A stretch of DNA of 38,864 nucleotides from the NCBI GenBank assembly GCA_963610045.1, contig CAVDMS010000008.1, forward strand, positions 1 to 38,864, written 5' to 3'. A program made the position numbers and the translations under genes. Of this stretch, positions 23,629 through 30,671 are shown in pieces. Under the pieces are notes generated by a model, which was not told the origin of the DNA, ran no database searches, and was given only the letters and a program-made list of their open reading frames with translations. This stretch comes from F23-B02 sp963610045 (GTDB lineage Bacteria; Bacillota; Clostridia; Oscillospirales; Oscillospiraceae). The stretch's first letter is position 1, and the number at the start of each line of letters is the position of its first letter.

Positions 23629-24362
23629 ACGAGCTTCTTAAAGTCACGGAGCTTAAAAAGAGCTACCCTGCGCACGGCGGCAGACTTGAGGCGCTGTGCG
23701 GCGTGAGCCTCACTGTTGCGCCGGGCGAGATACTCGGCGTCGTCGGCGGCTCCGGCTGCGGAAAAAGCACGCTCCTGCGCCTCATATCGGGGCTTGAAAG
23801 ACCCGACGGCGGCGAGGTGCTTCTTGACGGAAAACGGCTGTCGCCACGGCGCAGCCGAGAGGAAAAACGGGCGATACAAATGGTGTTTCAGGACGCCGCA
23901 GGCTCCCTTCACCCACGGCTCAGGGTGCGGTCAACGCTTGCCGACAGCATGGACAATGCAAGTGCCGGGCGCATGGCGGAGCTGTGCGAGGCGGTGGGGA
24001 TAGAGCCGGAAAAGTTAGACTGCTACCCGTCGCAGCTTTCCGGCGGACAGTGCCAGCGCTTTGCGATAGCGAGAGCCTTGGCGTCAGACCCACGCATACT
24101 GCTGTGCGACGAGCCGACGAGCGCTCTCGACGTTCTGGCGCAGGCGAGGATACTGACGCTGCTGAAAACGCTTTGCAGCGAAAAGAATATGGCGATGATA
24201 TTTGTGTCGCACGACCTTGCGGTCGTAAGCTCCGTCTGCGACCGGGTGCTTGTCATGAAGGACGGGCGCATAGTCGAGGAGGGCGCAGCAGGGAGCATAC
24301 TATCCTGCCCGAAGCACGAGTACACCCGCCTGCTCATAGATTCGGTCATAGGTGAAAAATGA
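23625..24362 (+). CDS. ABC importer ATPase, NikE/DppF family
   Basis: This 245-residue ATPase has Walker A GGSGCGKST at about residues 41-49, signature LSGGQCQRFAIARAL, Walker B LLCDEPTSALD and the switch His in VSHDLAVV. It ends at HEYTRLLIDSVIGEK with almost no C-terminal extension, shorter than many DppF proteins, so it lacks the usual oligopeptide tail. The true start is the ATG at 23625, preceded by AAGGAGG and overlapping the previous stop. An earlier frame running from 23124 is out of phase with its neighbour and has no start site. The stop overlaps the start of the second methyltransferase. Confidence 0.93.
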   Translation: MNELLKVTELKKSYPAHGGRLEALCGVSLTVAPGEILGVVGGSGCGKSTLLRLISGLERPDGGEVLLDGKRLSPRRSREEKRAIQMVFQDAAGSLHPRLRVRSTLADSMDNASAGRMAELCEAVGIEPEKLDCYPSQLSGGQCQRFAIARALASDPRILLCDEPTSALDVLAQARILTLLKTLCSEKNMAMIFVSHDLAVVSSVCDRVLVMKDGRIVEEGAAGSILSCPKHEYTRLLIDSVIGEK

Positions 24363-25096
24363 TGAACAAAACGGACGGAAAAGTTGTGGGATATTGGACG
24401 GAGCGGGCGCACGATTTTGCATCGGTGCGCCGCAGTGAGCTGTCCGATGCGCTCAGCGAGCGCTGGCTGTGCGAGATAGAAAAGCGCCTGCCGGAGGGCA
24501 AGCGTCTGCGTGTGCTTGACGTCGGAACGGGGACGGGCTATTTTGCCGTCCTGCTTTCTCGGCTCGGCCACGAGGTCACGGGAATAGACCTCACCCCGGC
24601 GATGCTTACGGAGGCGGAGCGCCTTGCCGCAGACTACGGCGTAACGGCACGCTTTGAGACGGGCGACGCTCAGGAGCTTTCCTTTGCAGACGGAAGCTTT
24701 GACTTTGTTATAAGCAGGAACCTGACGTGGACGCTGCCCGATCCGAAGAGGGCTTACGGCGAGTGGCTGCGTGTGCTGCGTCCCGGCGGGGTGCTTTTAA
24801 ATTTCGACGCAAGCTATGCCGACAACGTGCGCAACAATCAAAGCTCCGGCGCACACCTTCCCGCCGACGAGGTGTACGGTCACGTCGGCATGACGGACAG
24901 GCTCGAACGTGAGAATGCGGAGATAACGCTGATGATGCCGCTCAGCTTACAGGAGCGTCCTTCGTGGGACATCGGCTGCCTCACGAGCCTCGGCGTTTGC
25001 GACTGCGGCTTTGACAGGGCGGCGGGCAGACGCATCCTCGGCGACAGAGACCTTGCCGATGCGCCGATGTTCCTCGTATGGGGGATAAAGGCTTAA
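24359..25096 (+). CDS. Class I SAM-dependent methyltransferase (second of the pair)
   Basis: This 245-residue enzyme is similar to the first methyltransferase of the operon. Motif I is VLDVGTGTG at residues 52-60, Asp77 is in GIDLTPAM, and DFVISRNLTWTLPDPKRAYGEW and LRPGGVLLNFDASY follow. It shares the YWTxRA start. The C-terminal half differs more, so the two probably methylate different sites or different molecules. Translation is coupled to the upstream ATPase through ATGA, which makes it part of the importer operon rather than a chance neighbour. ATGATG gives two possible starts one codon apart. A repeat element and then a terminator follow. Confidence 0.9.
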   Translation: MMNKTDGKVVGYWTERAHDFASVRRSELSDALSERWLCEIEKRLPEGKRLRVLDVGTGTGYFAVLLSRLGHEVTGIDLTPAMLTEAERLAADYGVTARFETGDAQELSFADGSFDFVISRNLTWTLPDPKRAYGEWLRVLRPGGVLLNFDASYADNVRNNQSSGAHLPADEVYGHVGMTDRLERENAEITLMMPLSLQERPSWDIGCLTSLGVCDCGFDRAAGRRILGDRDLADAPMFLVWGIKA

Positions 25097-25124
25097 ACAG
25101 CACTGCATCCGTGGCTGCCCGTCA

Positions 25125-25352
25125 TCTCTCCCTCCGTCAAAACCTGACGGTTTTGCCACCTCCCTCGTCAGAGGGAGGCATGAGAATGGCGGTCGTTTTG
25201 GCTATGATAAACGCTTTGAGATGTCTCATAACTCTCATTTGCTTTTTTAAAAATAGCACCGTAGTATGTTTCTTTTACCGCAGCAAGACTTGCACAATCT
25301 CATGGCTCTACACTTCCGAGGGAGCTGTCAGCGAAGCTGACTGAGGGAGAGA
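25125..25352 (-). mobile_element. MITE-like repeat element, copy A
   Basis: This 228-bp element begins TCTCTCCCTC and ends GAGGGAGAGA (terminal inverted repeats). Each end holds a hairpin: CAAAACC/GGTTTTG (25138-25155) and GTCAGC/GCTGAC (25327-25341). Read in reverse it aligns along its whole length with the element at 29862-30090, including the core blocks ATGAGAGTTA and ATCTCAAAG. The inner arm has its own palindrome, CCTCCCTC-GTCA-GAGGGAGG, where copy B has a different sequence. It encodes no protein. It lies between the last importer-operon gene and the terminator, so it is part of that transcript. Confidence 0.8.
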
Positions 25353-25378
25353 AATTACTAAATTAAGAGCATAGAAAT

Positions 25379-25407
25379 ACCGAGGCAGTTTTGCTGCCTC
25401 GGTTTTT
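25379..25407 (+). terminator. Terminator of the methyltransferase-importer operon
   Basis: ACCGAGGCAG (25379-25388) pairs with CTGCCTCGGT (25394-25403) around TTTTG, followed by TTTT. The T-run is on the plus-strand side, so it mainly ends the importer operon. It may also help stop the convergent transporter gene. Confidence 0.85.
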
Positions 25408-25421
25408 CTATACATTATAAA

Positions 25422-26504
25422 TTAGGAGAGCTTCATGTCGCCGTCCTTTATCCAGCCCGCCTTGCGGCACAGCTCGCCGAATATCCACGACAGCAGCGCC
25501 GGAAGAACGATGCAGATGAGCGCAAGACCTATCCAGTCCATGGCGGTGGGGCTTATCGCCGCAGCGCCGTTTGTCGGCTCAAGCCAACCGGTCCAAACGC
25601 CGATCGGTCCGCACAGACCGCAGGTACCCATGCCGGAGTTGACGGCAGCGCCGTTCATCTGAAGCTTGAATACGCAGGTCGCAAGAGGTCCCGTTATGGC
25701 GCTTGCGGCGATGGCGGGGATCCATATGCGGGGGTTTCGGACGATGTTGCCCATTTGCAGCATCGAGGTCCCCAGACCCTGCGACACAACGCCGCCCCAA
25801 CCGTTTTCCTTAAACGACACTACCGCAAAGCCGACCATGTTCGCACAGCAGCCCGCAACGGCGGCGCCGCCCGCAAGCCCGGTCAGACCGAGCGCCGCAC
25901 ATATCGCCGCAGAGGAGATGGGCAGCGTCAGCGCAATGCCGACGACGACGGAGACGACGATACCCATGACGAGGGGCTGCTGCGTCGTCGCCCACTTTAT
26001 GAGGTCGCCGACCTTGGACGCCGCCGTGCCGATGGGCTGCGCTATGAGCATTGCAAGCCCCACGCCGACAAGTATCGTGACGATGGGGGTGACGAGTATG
26101 TCGATCTTAGTCTCCTTGGAGACGAGCTTTCCGACCTCCGCTGCGATGACGGCGATGAAGTAGACCGCAAGCGGGCCGCCTGCGCCGCCGAGCAGATTGG
26201 TCGCATAGCCGACGGGTATCAGCGAAAACAGCACCATTCCCGGAGCGTGGAGCGCATAGCCTATCGCAACCGCCATGCCGGGACCCGCCATAGCCGAGGC
26301 AAAGCCGCCGGGGGTAAGTCCGGTCTCGCCGATGGGGTCACGCAGAAACGGGATGCCGAGCTGCGAGCCGAGAGTGTTAAGTATCGTGCCGACGAGCAGG
26401 GTGCAAAAAAGTCCCTGCGCCATTGCACCGAGTGCGTCTATTCCGTAGCGATGCAGAGATATCTCCACATCCTTGCGTTTTAAAAATGCTTTTACCTTTG
26501 ACAT
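25422..26504 (-). CDS. EIIC-like membrane transporter (PTS_EIIC_2 family), possibly for niacin
   Basis: This 360-residue protein is hydrophobic throughout, with about ten helices. Glycine-rich segments such as LTPGGFASAMAGPGMAVAIGYALHAPG and GTCGLCGPIGVWTGWL are typical of the PTS_EIIC_2 family. Members are usually labelled PTS sugar IIC, but no EIIA or EIIB is nearby. As I recall, a branch of this family has been annotated as a predicted nicotinate-regulated transporter (BH3254). Here a perfect palindrome follows its promoter, and niaR/pncB lie a few kilobases away, so niacin uptake is a reasonable guess. Sugar or another substrate remains possible. Confidence 0.85.
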   Translation of the reverse strand: MSKVKAFLKRKDVEISLHRYGIDALGAMAQGLFCTLLVGTILNTLGSQLGIPFLRDPIGETGLTPGGFASAMAGPGMAVAIGYALHAPGMVLFSLIPVGYATNLLGGAGGPLAVYFIAVIAAEVGKLVSKETKIDILVTPIVTILVGVGLAMLIAQPIGTAASKVGDLIKWATTQQPLVMGIVVSVVVGIALTLPISSAAICAALGLTGLAGGAAVAGCCANMVGFAVVSFKENGWGGVVSQGLGTSMLQMGNIVRNPRIWIPAIAASAITGPLATCVFKLQMNGAAVNSGMGTCGLCGPIGVWTGWLEPTNGAAAISPTAMDWIGLALICIVLPALLSWIFGELCRKAGWIKDGDMKLS

Positions 26505-26530
26505 ACGATCACCCGATAATTTTTCTTAAC

Positions 26531-26546
26531 AGGTGTCTTGACACCT
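26531..26546. promoter_or_regulatory. Perfect 16-bp palindrome, probable operator (NiaR candidate)
   Basis: AGGTGTCTTGACACCT is fully self-complementary apart from its centre and lies about 3-18 bases after the predicted transcription start of the EIIC-like gene. That is a classic repressor position. The GTGTC-TT-GACAC core resembles what I remember of NiaR-type sites, but I cannot confirm that from memory. Confidence 0.6.
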
Positions 26547-26555
26547 TTGAGGCTT

Positions 26556-26584
26556 ACTTTATCTTATAAAGCGGCGTTTGTCAA
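26556..26584 (-). promoter_or_regulatory. Promoter of the EIIC-like transporter gene
   Basis: On the minus strand a perfect TTGACA (26579-26584) and TAAAGT (26556-26561) are 17 bases apart. Confidence 0.7.
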
Positions 26585-26666
26585 TCGCTATCGTGTGTTT
26601 ATATCCTGACGAAGTTTTTTCCTTGCGGAAAATGTTGAATATCAGAAATTTTGATCCCCGAAATGC

Positions 26667-26695
26667 TTGACATTCCAACAAAAACGGTGTATACT
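26667..26695 (+). promoter_or_regulatory. Promoter of the MacB/FtsX-type exporter operon
   Basis: A perfect TTGACA (26667-26672) and TATACT (26690-26695) are 17 bases apart. Transcription should begin near 26702, just before the structured leader. Confidence 0.85.
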
Positions 26696-26703
26696 CCTTC
26701 TCC

Positions 26704-26767
26704 GAGTTAGCGGCGGGTAACTCGCTCGCCGCAATTATTGGAACGTTCGGTTAGCGCTCGCTAACCG
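26704..26767 (+). promoter_or_regulatory. Leader with competing hairpins before the exporter operon
   Basis: GAGTTA (26704-26709) can pair with TAACTC (26718-26723), while GCGGCG (26710-26715) can pair with CGCCGC (26727-26732). The two pairings overlap and exclude each other. A perfect 8-bp hairpin, CGGTTAGC/GCTAACCG (26748-26767), then ends a few bases before the AGGAGGAG ribosome site. It could regulate translation or serve as protein-binding palindromes. No U-run follows any stem. Confidence 0.5.
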
Positions 26768-26786
26768 TTACATAGGAGGAGTCAAT

Positions 26787-27488
26787 ATGGCAATTGTGGA
26801 ATTTAAAGACGTGAGCCGTGTGTACACGACGGGCGACCACGAGCTGAAGGCGCTTGACGGCGTGAGCTTTGATCTTAACGAGGGAAAGTTCGTCGTCATA
26901 CTCGGACCTTCGGGTGCGGGAAAGAGTACGCTTTTAAACCTGCTCGGCGGACTTGACAGCCCCACGAGCGGCACCATCAAGGTAAACGGCAGAGACATAT
27001 CCACGCTCAGCGCAAACGAGCTTGCGGACTACCGTGCGTCCACCGTGGGCTTTGTGTTCCAGTTTTACAACCTCGTCCCCACGCTGACGGTCTACGAAAA
27101 CGTGGCGCTTGTAAAGGAGATATCGAAGAATGCGATCGACCCGAAGAAGATGATAAGTGAGGTCGGGCTTTCCGATCATATGCACCAGTTCCCGGCGGAG
27201 CTTTCCGGCGGCGAGCAGCAGAGGGTGTCCATCGCAAGGGCGCTTGCAAAGAACCCCAAGATCCTGCTTTGCGACGAGCCGACGGGTGCGCTCGACTCCG
27301 AGACGGGCGTTTTGGTTTTGAAGCTCCTCCTTTCCATGGCGAAAAACTACGGCAAGACCATCGTCATCGTGACCCACAACCAGAACATTGCGAAAATGGC
27401 GGACGTGGTCATCCGTGTGAAAAACGGCAGAATAAAGTCCTTAGAGGAACAGCCCGAACCTATGAGCGCCGACGAAGTGGAGTGGTAA
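26787..27488 (+). CDS. ABC transporter ATPase, MacB/LolD family
   Basis: This 233-residue ATPase has Walker A GPSGAGKST at residues 40-48, the Q-loop in FVFQFYNLVPTLTVYENV, signature LSGGEQQRVSIARAL, Walker B ILLCDEPTGALD and the switch His in VTHNQN. The FQFYNL and EPTGALD wording is characteristic of the LolD/MacB group, whose partners are FtsX-like permeases. It powers a mechanism that moves or resists peptides and lipids at the outer face of the membrane rather than simple uptake. Strong ribosome site AGGAGG. The permease gene begins 3 bases after its stop. Confidence 0.95.
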   Translation: MAIVEFKDVSRVYTTGDHELKALDGVSFDLNEGKFVVILGPSGAGKSTLLNLLGGLDSPTSGTIKVNGRDISTLSANELADYRASTVGFVFQFYNLVPTLTVYENVALVKEISKNAIDPKKMISEVGLSDHMHQFPAELSGGEQQRVSIARALAKNPKILLCDEPTGALDSETGVLVLKLLLSMAKNYGKTIVIVTHNQNIAKMADVVIRVKNGRIKSLEEQPEPMSADEVEW

Positions 27489-27491
27489 GTC

Positions 27492-29762
27492 ATGCTGATA
27501 AGAAAACTGCTGCGGACTGCGTGGAGCTACAAATCGCAGTTTATTTCAATGATAATAATGATCGCCATCGGCGTGGGCATCTTCCTCGGCTTCAACATCG
27601 AATGGCAGAGCATCGAGACCGACACCTCCGACTTCTTTGAAAAGACGAACTACGCCGACTTCCGCATCTACTCCGATGCGGGCTTTTCGGAGGACGACAT
27701 TGCCGCCATACAGGGCATAAACGGTGTGGACGCTGCGACGAGATACCTCTCGGTGAACGTCGGCATAAAGGACACGAAGAAGTCCGTTGCCCTGAACGTC
27801 TCCGAAAATTACGACGTCTCGACGATGTATATAACGAGCGGAGCGGACTACGACGCAAGCTCCGACGGCATTTGGCTTTCGGATAAGTTTGCCGACGCAA
27901 ACGGCATCCGCCTCGGCGATACGCTGACCTTTGTGTATCAGGGTGCGGAGATCTCCGGCAAGGTCGTCGGTCTTGCAAAGAGCGGCGAAAACATGATAAG
28001 CGTTGCCGACGACAATCAGCTCATGCCCGACTATGAGGCGTTCGGCTTTGCGTACATAAGCCCCGAAAAGCTGAAAAGCGCCCTCGGCACGGCGTTTTAT
28101 CCGCAGATAAACGTCATCTCCGACATGAGCAAGGTCGAGCTTGAAAACGCCGTGCGTGAGGCGATCGGCACCACCGTTTTGGTCACCGACAAGAGCGAAC
28201 ACAACGCCTATGCCGGAGCGCAGAGCGAGTCGGAGGAGGGCAAGACGATGGGCTCTGTCCTGCCCGTGCTGTTCCTTGCCATTGCCATTTTGACGATGGT
28301 CACGACCATGCACCGCATCGCCGCCGCCGAAAAGGTGCAGATAGGCACCCTCAAGGCGCTCGGCTTCCGTGACAGGAAGATACTGCGTCACTACACCTCC
28401 TACGGTCTGTTCATCGGACTTGTGGGAACGCTCCTCGGAATTGCGATCGGCTATGCGGTGGCGGCCGTCATCATGAGTCCGAACGGAATGATGTCCACAT
28501 ACTTTGACATCCCCGACTGGGACCTCGTGATGCCGCCCTTCTGCATCCCCGTCATCATCCTGACCGTTGCGTTCCTGACGCTCATCAGCTACCTGTCCGT
28601 AAAGCGTATGCTCAGAGGCACGGCGGCGGACGCCCTTCGTCCGTACACGCCGAAGGTGATGAGAAAGAGCGCCGTCGAAAGACTGCCGCTTTGGGACAAG
28701 CTGTCCTTCGGCGCAAAGTGGAACTTCCGTGACGTCATCCGCCACAAGGCACGCAGCGCCATGACCTTGGTCGGTGTATTCGGCTGTATGCTGCTGCTTG
28801 TCGGCGGTCTCGGCATGAAGGACACGATGGAAAACTACCTCGATATGTTAGACAACGATATCAGCAACTACGTCACGAAGGTGAATCTGTCGGAGTCGGC
28901 GACAAACGAGGATGCGCTCGCACTTGTACAGACGCTTGACGGCGACTGGCAGGCGGCGCAGGGAATCAGCTACAACGGCAAGACCGTGTCGCTTGAGATA
29001 TATAACTCCGACTGCGAAAAGCTGCATTTTCTGAGCGAGGACAATGAGCGGTTAAAGCTCTCGGACGACGGCGTTTACCTCTGCCTGCGTCTCAAGGACA
29101 CGGCGGATATCGGCGATACGATCGTGTTCTCGCCCTACGGCAGCAAGGAGAGCTATGAGGTGAAGGTCGCAGGTTACTTCCGCTCGCTCATAACCGAGAG
29201 CATCGTTATGACCGACGCCTACGCCGACAGCATCGGCATGGACTACCACATCAGCTCCGTGTACACGGACGTCGATTCCGACGACATCGAAAGCTCGCCC
29301 ATTATCGTCGGCAAGCAGGACAAGGCGACGCTCATGGACAGCTACGACACCTTCATGGACATTATGAACACGATGATCGTTGTGCTTGTGGTGGCGGCGA
29401 TCGTTCTCGGCGTTGTCGTGCTGTACAACCTCGGCGTTATGAGCTATGTGGAAAGGTACAGAGAGCTTGCGACGCTCAAGGTCCTCGGCTTCCGCGACAA
29501 GACCATCGGCAGGCTGCTCATAAGCCAGAACATCTGGCTCACGGTCATCGGCGTGCTGATAGGACTTCCCGGCGGCGTGGGCATACTGAAGGTGCTGGTC
29601 GTCTCTCTTGCAAGCGAGTACGAGCTGAGCATCACCCTCGGCGTTTTGACCTACTCCGTGAGCATTCTCCTGACCTTCGGCGTGTCGCTGCTCGTCGGCT
29701 TCATGGTCGCACGAAAGAACAAAAAGATCGACATGGTCGAGGCGCTCAAGGGAGCGGAATAA
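27492..29762 (+). CDS. ABC transporter permease, FtsX/MacB-like
   Basis: This 756-residue protein has an N-terminal helix (SYKSQFISMIIMIAIGVGIFLGF) and a large extracytoplasmic domain to about residue 250. Three FtsX helices span about 255-375, with a cytoplasmic linker (KRMLRGTAADALRPYTPK). A second N-terminal helix begins near 425, followed by another outer domain and a second set of three helices from about 620. It is thus a duplicated FtsX permease in a single chain, as in many Firmicutes exporters for antimicrobial peptides or lipoproteins. No two-component system is adjacent, so the trigger is unknown. It ends in EALKGAE, a common end for these proteins. Confidence 0.93.
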   Translation: MLIRKLLRTAWSYKSQFISMIIMIAIGVGIFLGFNIEWQSIETDTSDFFEKTNYADFRIYSDAGFSEDDIAAIQGINGVDAATRYLSVNVGIKDTKKSVALNVSENYDVSTMYITSGADYDASSDGIWLSDKFADANGIRLGDTLTFVYQGAEISGKVVGLAKSGENMISVADDNQLMPDYEAFGFAYISPEKLKSALGTAFYPQINVISDMSKVELENAVREAIGTTVLVTDKSEHNAYAGAQSESEEGKTMGSVLPVLFLAIAILTMVTTMHRIAAAEKVQIGTLKALGFRDRKILRHYTSYGLFIGLVGTLLGIAIGYAVAAVIMSPNGMMSTYFDIPDWDLVMPPFCIPVIILTVAFLTLISYLSVKRMLRGTAADALRPYTPKVMRKSAVERLPLWDKLSFGAKWNFRDVIRHKARSAMTLVGVFGCMLLLVGGLGMKDTMENYLDMLDNDISNYVTKVNLSESATNEDALALVQTLDGDWQAAQGISYNGKTVSLEIYNSDCEKLHFLSEDNERLKLSDDGVYLCLRLKDTADIGDTIVFSPYGSKESYEVKVAGYFRSLITESIVMTDAYADSIGMDYHISSVYTDVDSDDIESSPIIVGKQDKATLMDSYDTFMDIMNTMIVVLVVAAIVLGVVVLYNLGVMSYVERYRELATLKVLGFRDKTIGRLLISQNIWLTVIGVLIGLPGGVGILKVLVVSLASEYELSITLGVLTYSVSILLTFGVSLLVGFMVARKNKKIDMVEALKGAE

Positions 29763-29769
29763 AAAAGAA

Positions 29770-29809
29770 CACACCCTGCAAGACGGTGTCTTGCAGGGTG
29801 TGATTTTTT
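29770..29809 (+). terminator. Terminator of the exporter operon
   Basis: CACACCCTGCAAGAC and GTCTTGCAGGGTGTG form a perfect 15-bp stem around GGT, followed by ATTTTTT. Confidence 0.96.
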
Positions 29810-29861
29810 ATGCCGACGGGAGCCGCTCCTTCGCTTTTAAGTACAAAGATCGTGCGAAAGT

Positions 29862-30090
29862 TCTCTCCCTCAGTCGGCTACGCCGACAGCTCCCTCGGAA
29901 GTGTAGAGCCATGAATTAGAGCATATCCTACTGCGGCAGAAGAAACGGACTGCGGCGCTATTAAAAAAAGAAAAATGAGAGTTACCGCCTATCTCAAAGC
30001 CTTTTTGCCGACGAAAAACAAGCGCCGCACTCATGCCTCTACACTTCCGAGGGAGGTGTCAAAATCGTAAGATTTTGACGGAGGGAGAGA
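29862..30090 (+). mobile_element. MITE-like repeat element, copy B
   Basis: This 229-bp element has the same ends as copy A: TCTCTCCCTC and GAGGGAGAGA. Inside each end are a hairpin (GTCGGC/GCCGAC at 29873-29887; CAAAATC/GATTTTG at 30060-30077) and an inner inverted repeat, CTCCCTCGGAAGTGTAGAG on the left and its complement on the right. The hairpin stems differ from copy A at paired positions so that pairing is kept. It carries no protein. It lies beyond the exporter terminator, in the gap between convergent genes, as copy A does. Confidence 0.8.
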
Positions 30091-30100
30091 AAGCGTAAGA

Positions 30101-30126
30101 CCTCGCAATGCATTGAAATTGCAAGG
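30101..30126 (-). terminator. Weak hairpin after niaR
   Basis: On the minus strand CCUUGCAAU pairs with AUUGCGAGG with one U-G wobble, so it forms better in that RNA than in the opposite one. The following bases are only moderately T-rich. It is a possible weak terminator of the pncB-niaR operon. Confidence 0.35.
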
Positions 30127-30149
30127 AAAGTCAGGCGTTTTTCTCTGTA

Positions 30150-30668
30150 TTATGCCTCCGAGTTTTCGTAAAGCAGTCCGGCCTCCGCAAGCTGTGCCTT
30201 CGTGCGAAGGAACGAGGCCTCGTCGGGGCACCTGAGCCTGTGCAGATGAACGCCGCCGGTGAGCGCCGAGAGCGGACTTACGCTGCCGCTTTCAAGGCTC
30301 AACACGAACTGCGCCACGTCGTAGCGGCTGGAGAGCCTGAGCGCTGCGGTGAGCTGACCGTATATCGGGTGATCGACCGACACGTCAAGCACCGTGCAGC
30401 CGTTATCGACCATGATGTTAAGCTCACGCTCCGTGTCCTTGCGCTCGTGGACGCAGGCGACGGTGAACACAAGTCCCGGCGTATCGGTGAGCATATAGCC
30501 CCTCGGCGTGCTGCTTATCGACTCGCCCGCCGCACGGAGCAGGGCGACGTCGCCGACGATTATCTGACGGCTCACGCCGAGCCTGCGGGCAAGTGCGGTG
30601 GCGCTGAGGGGAGCGGAGTTTTCGGCAAGAGTTTTCAGTATCTCGTTGCGTCTTTCTGCGGCATCCAC
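30150..30668 (-). CDS. niaR: NiaR-type niacin-responsive repressor
   Basis: This 172-residue regulator has an N-terminal winged helix-turn-helix (about residues 5-60, with LSATALARRLGVSRQIIVGDVALLRAAG) and a C-terminal 3H domain. The conserved histidines appear as His74 (ACVHE), His100 (VDHPIYGQL) and His141/His143 (GGVHLHRL), which in NiaR/YrxA bind a metal and nicotinate. With niacin bound the protein represses NAD-related genes. The start is GTG at 30668 with GGAGGGG upstream. An ATG four bases further on is out of frame. It lies 3 bases after pncB, so regulator and enzyme are co-transcribed, which agrees well with its function. Confidence 0.92.
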   Translation of the reverse strand: MDAAERRNEILKTLAENSAPLSATALARRLGVSRQIIVGDVALLRAAGESISSTPRGYMLTDTPGLVFTVACVHERKDTERELNIMVDNGCTVLDVSVDHPIYGQLTAALRLSSRYDVAQFVLSLESGSVSPLSALTGGVHLHRLRCPDEASFLRTKAQLAEAGLLYENSEA

Positions 30669-30671
30669 GGC

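Noticed and set aside
25422..26504. Complete PTS sugar system
   Set aside because: Only an EIIC-like protein is present. No EIIA, EIIB or sugar enzyme is adjacent, so a sugar PTS is not supported by context.
25125..30090. Composite transposon formed by the two repeat elements and the genes between them
   Set aside because: The genes between them look like ordinary chromosome in composition. The elements are short, encode no transposase, and each sits in a typical gap between convergent genes.
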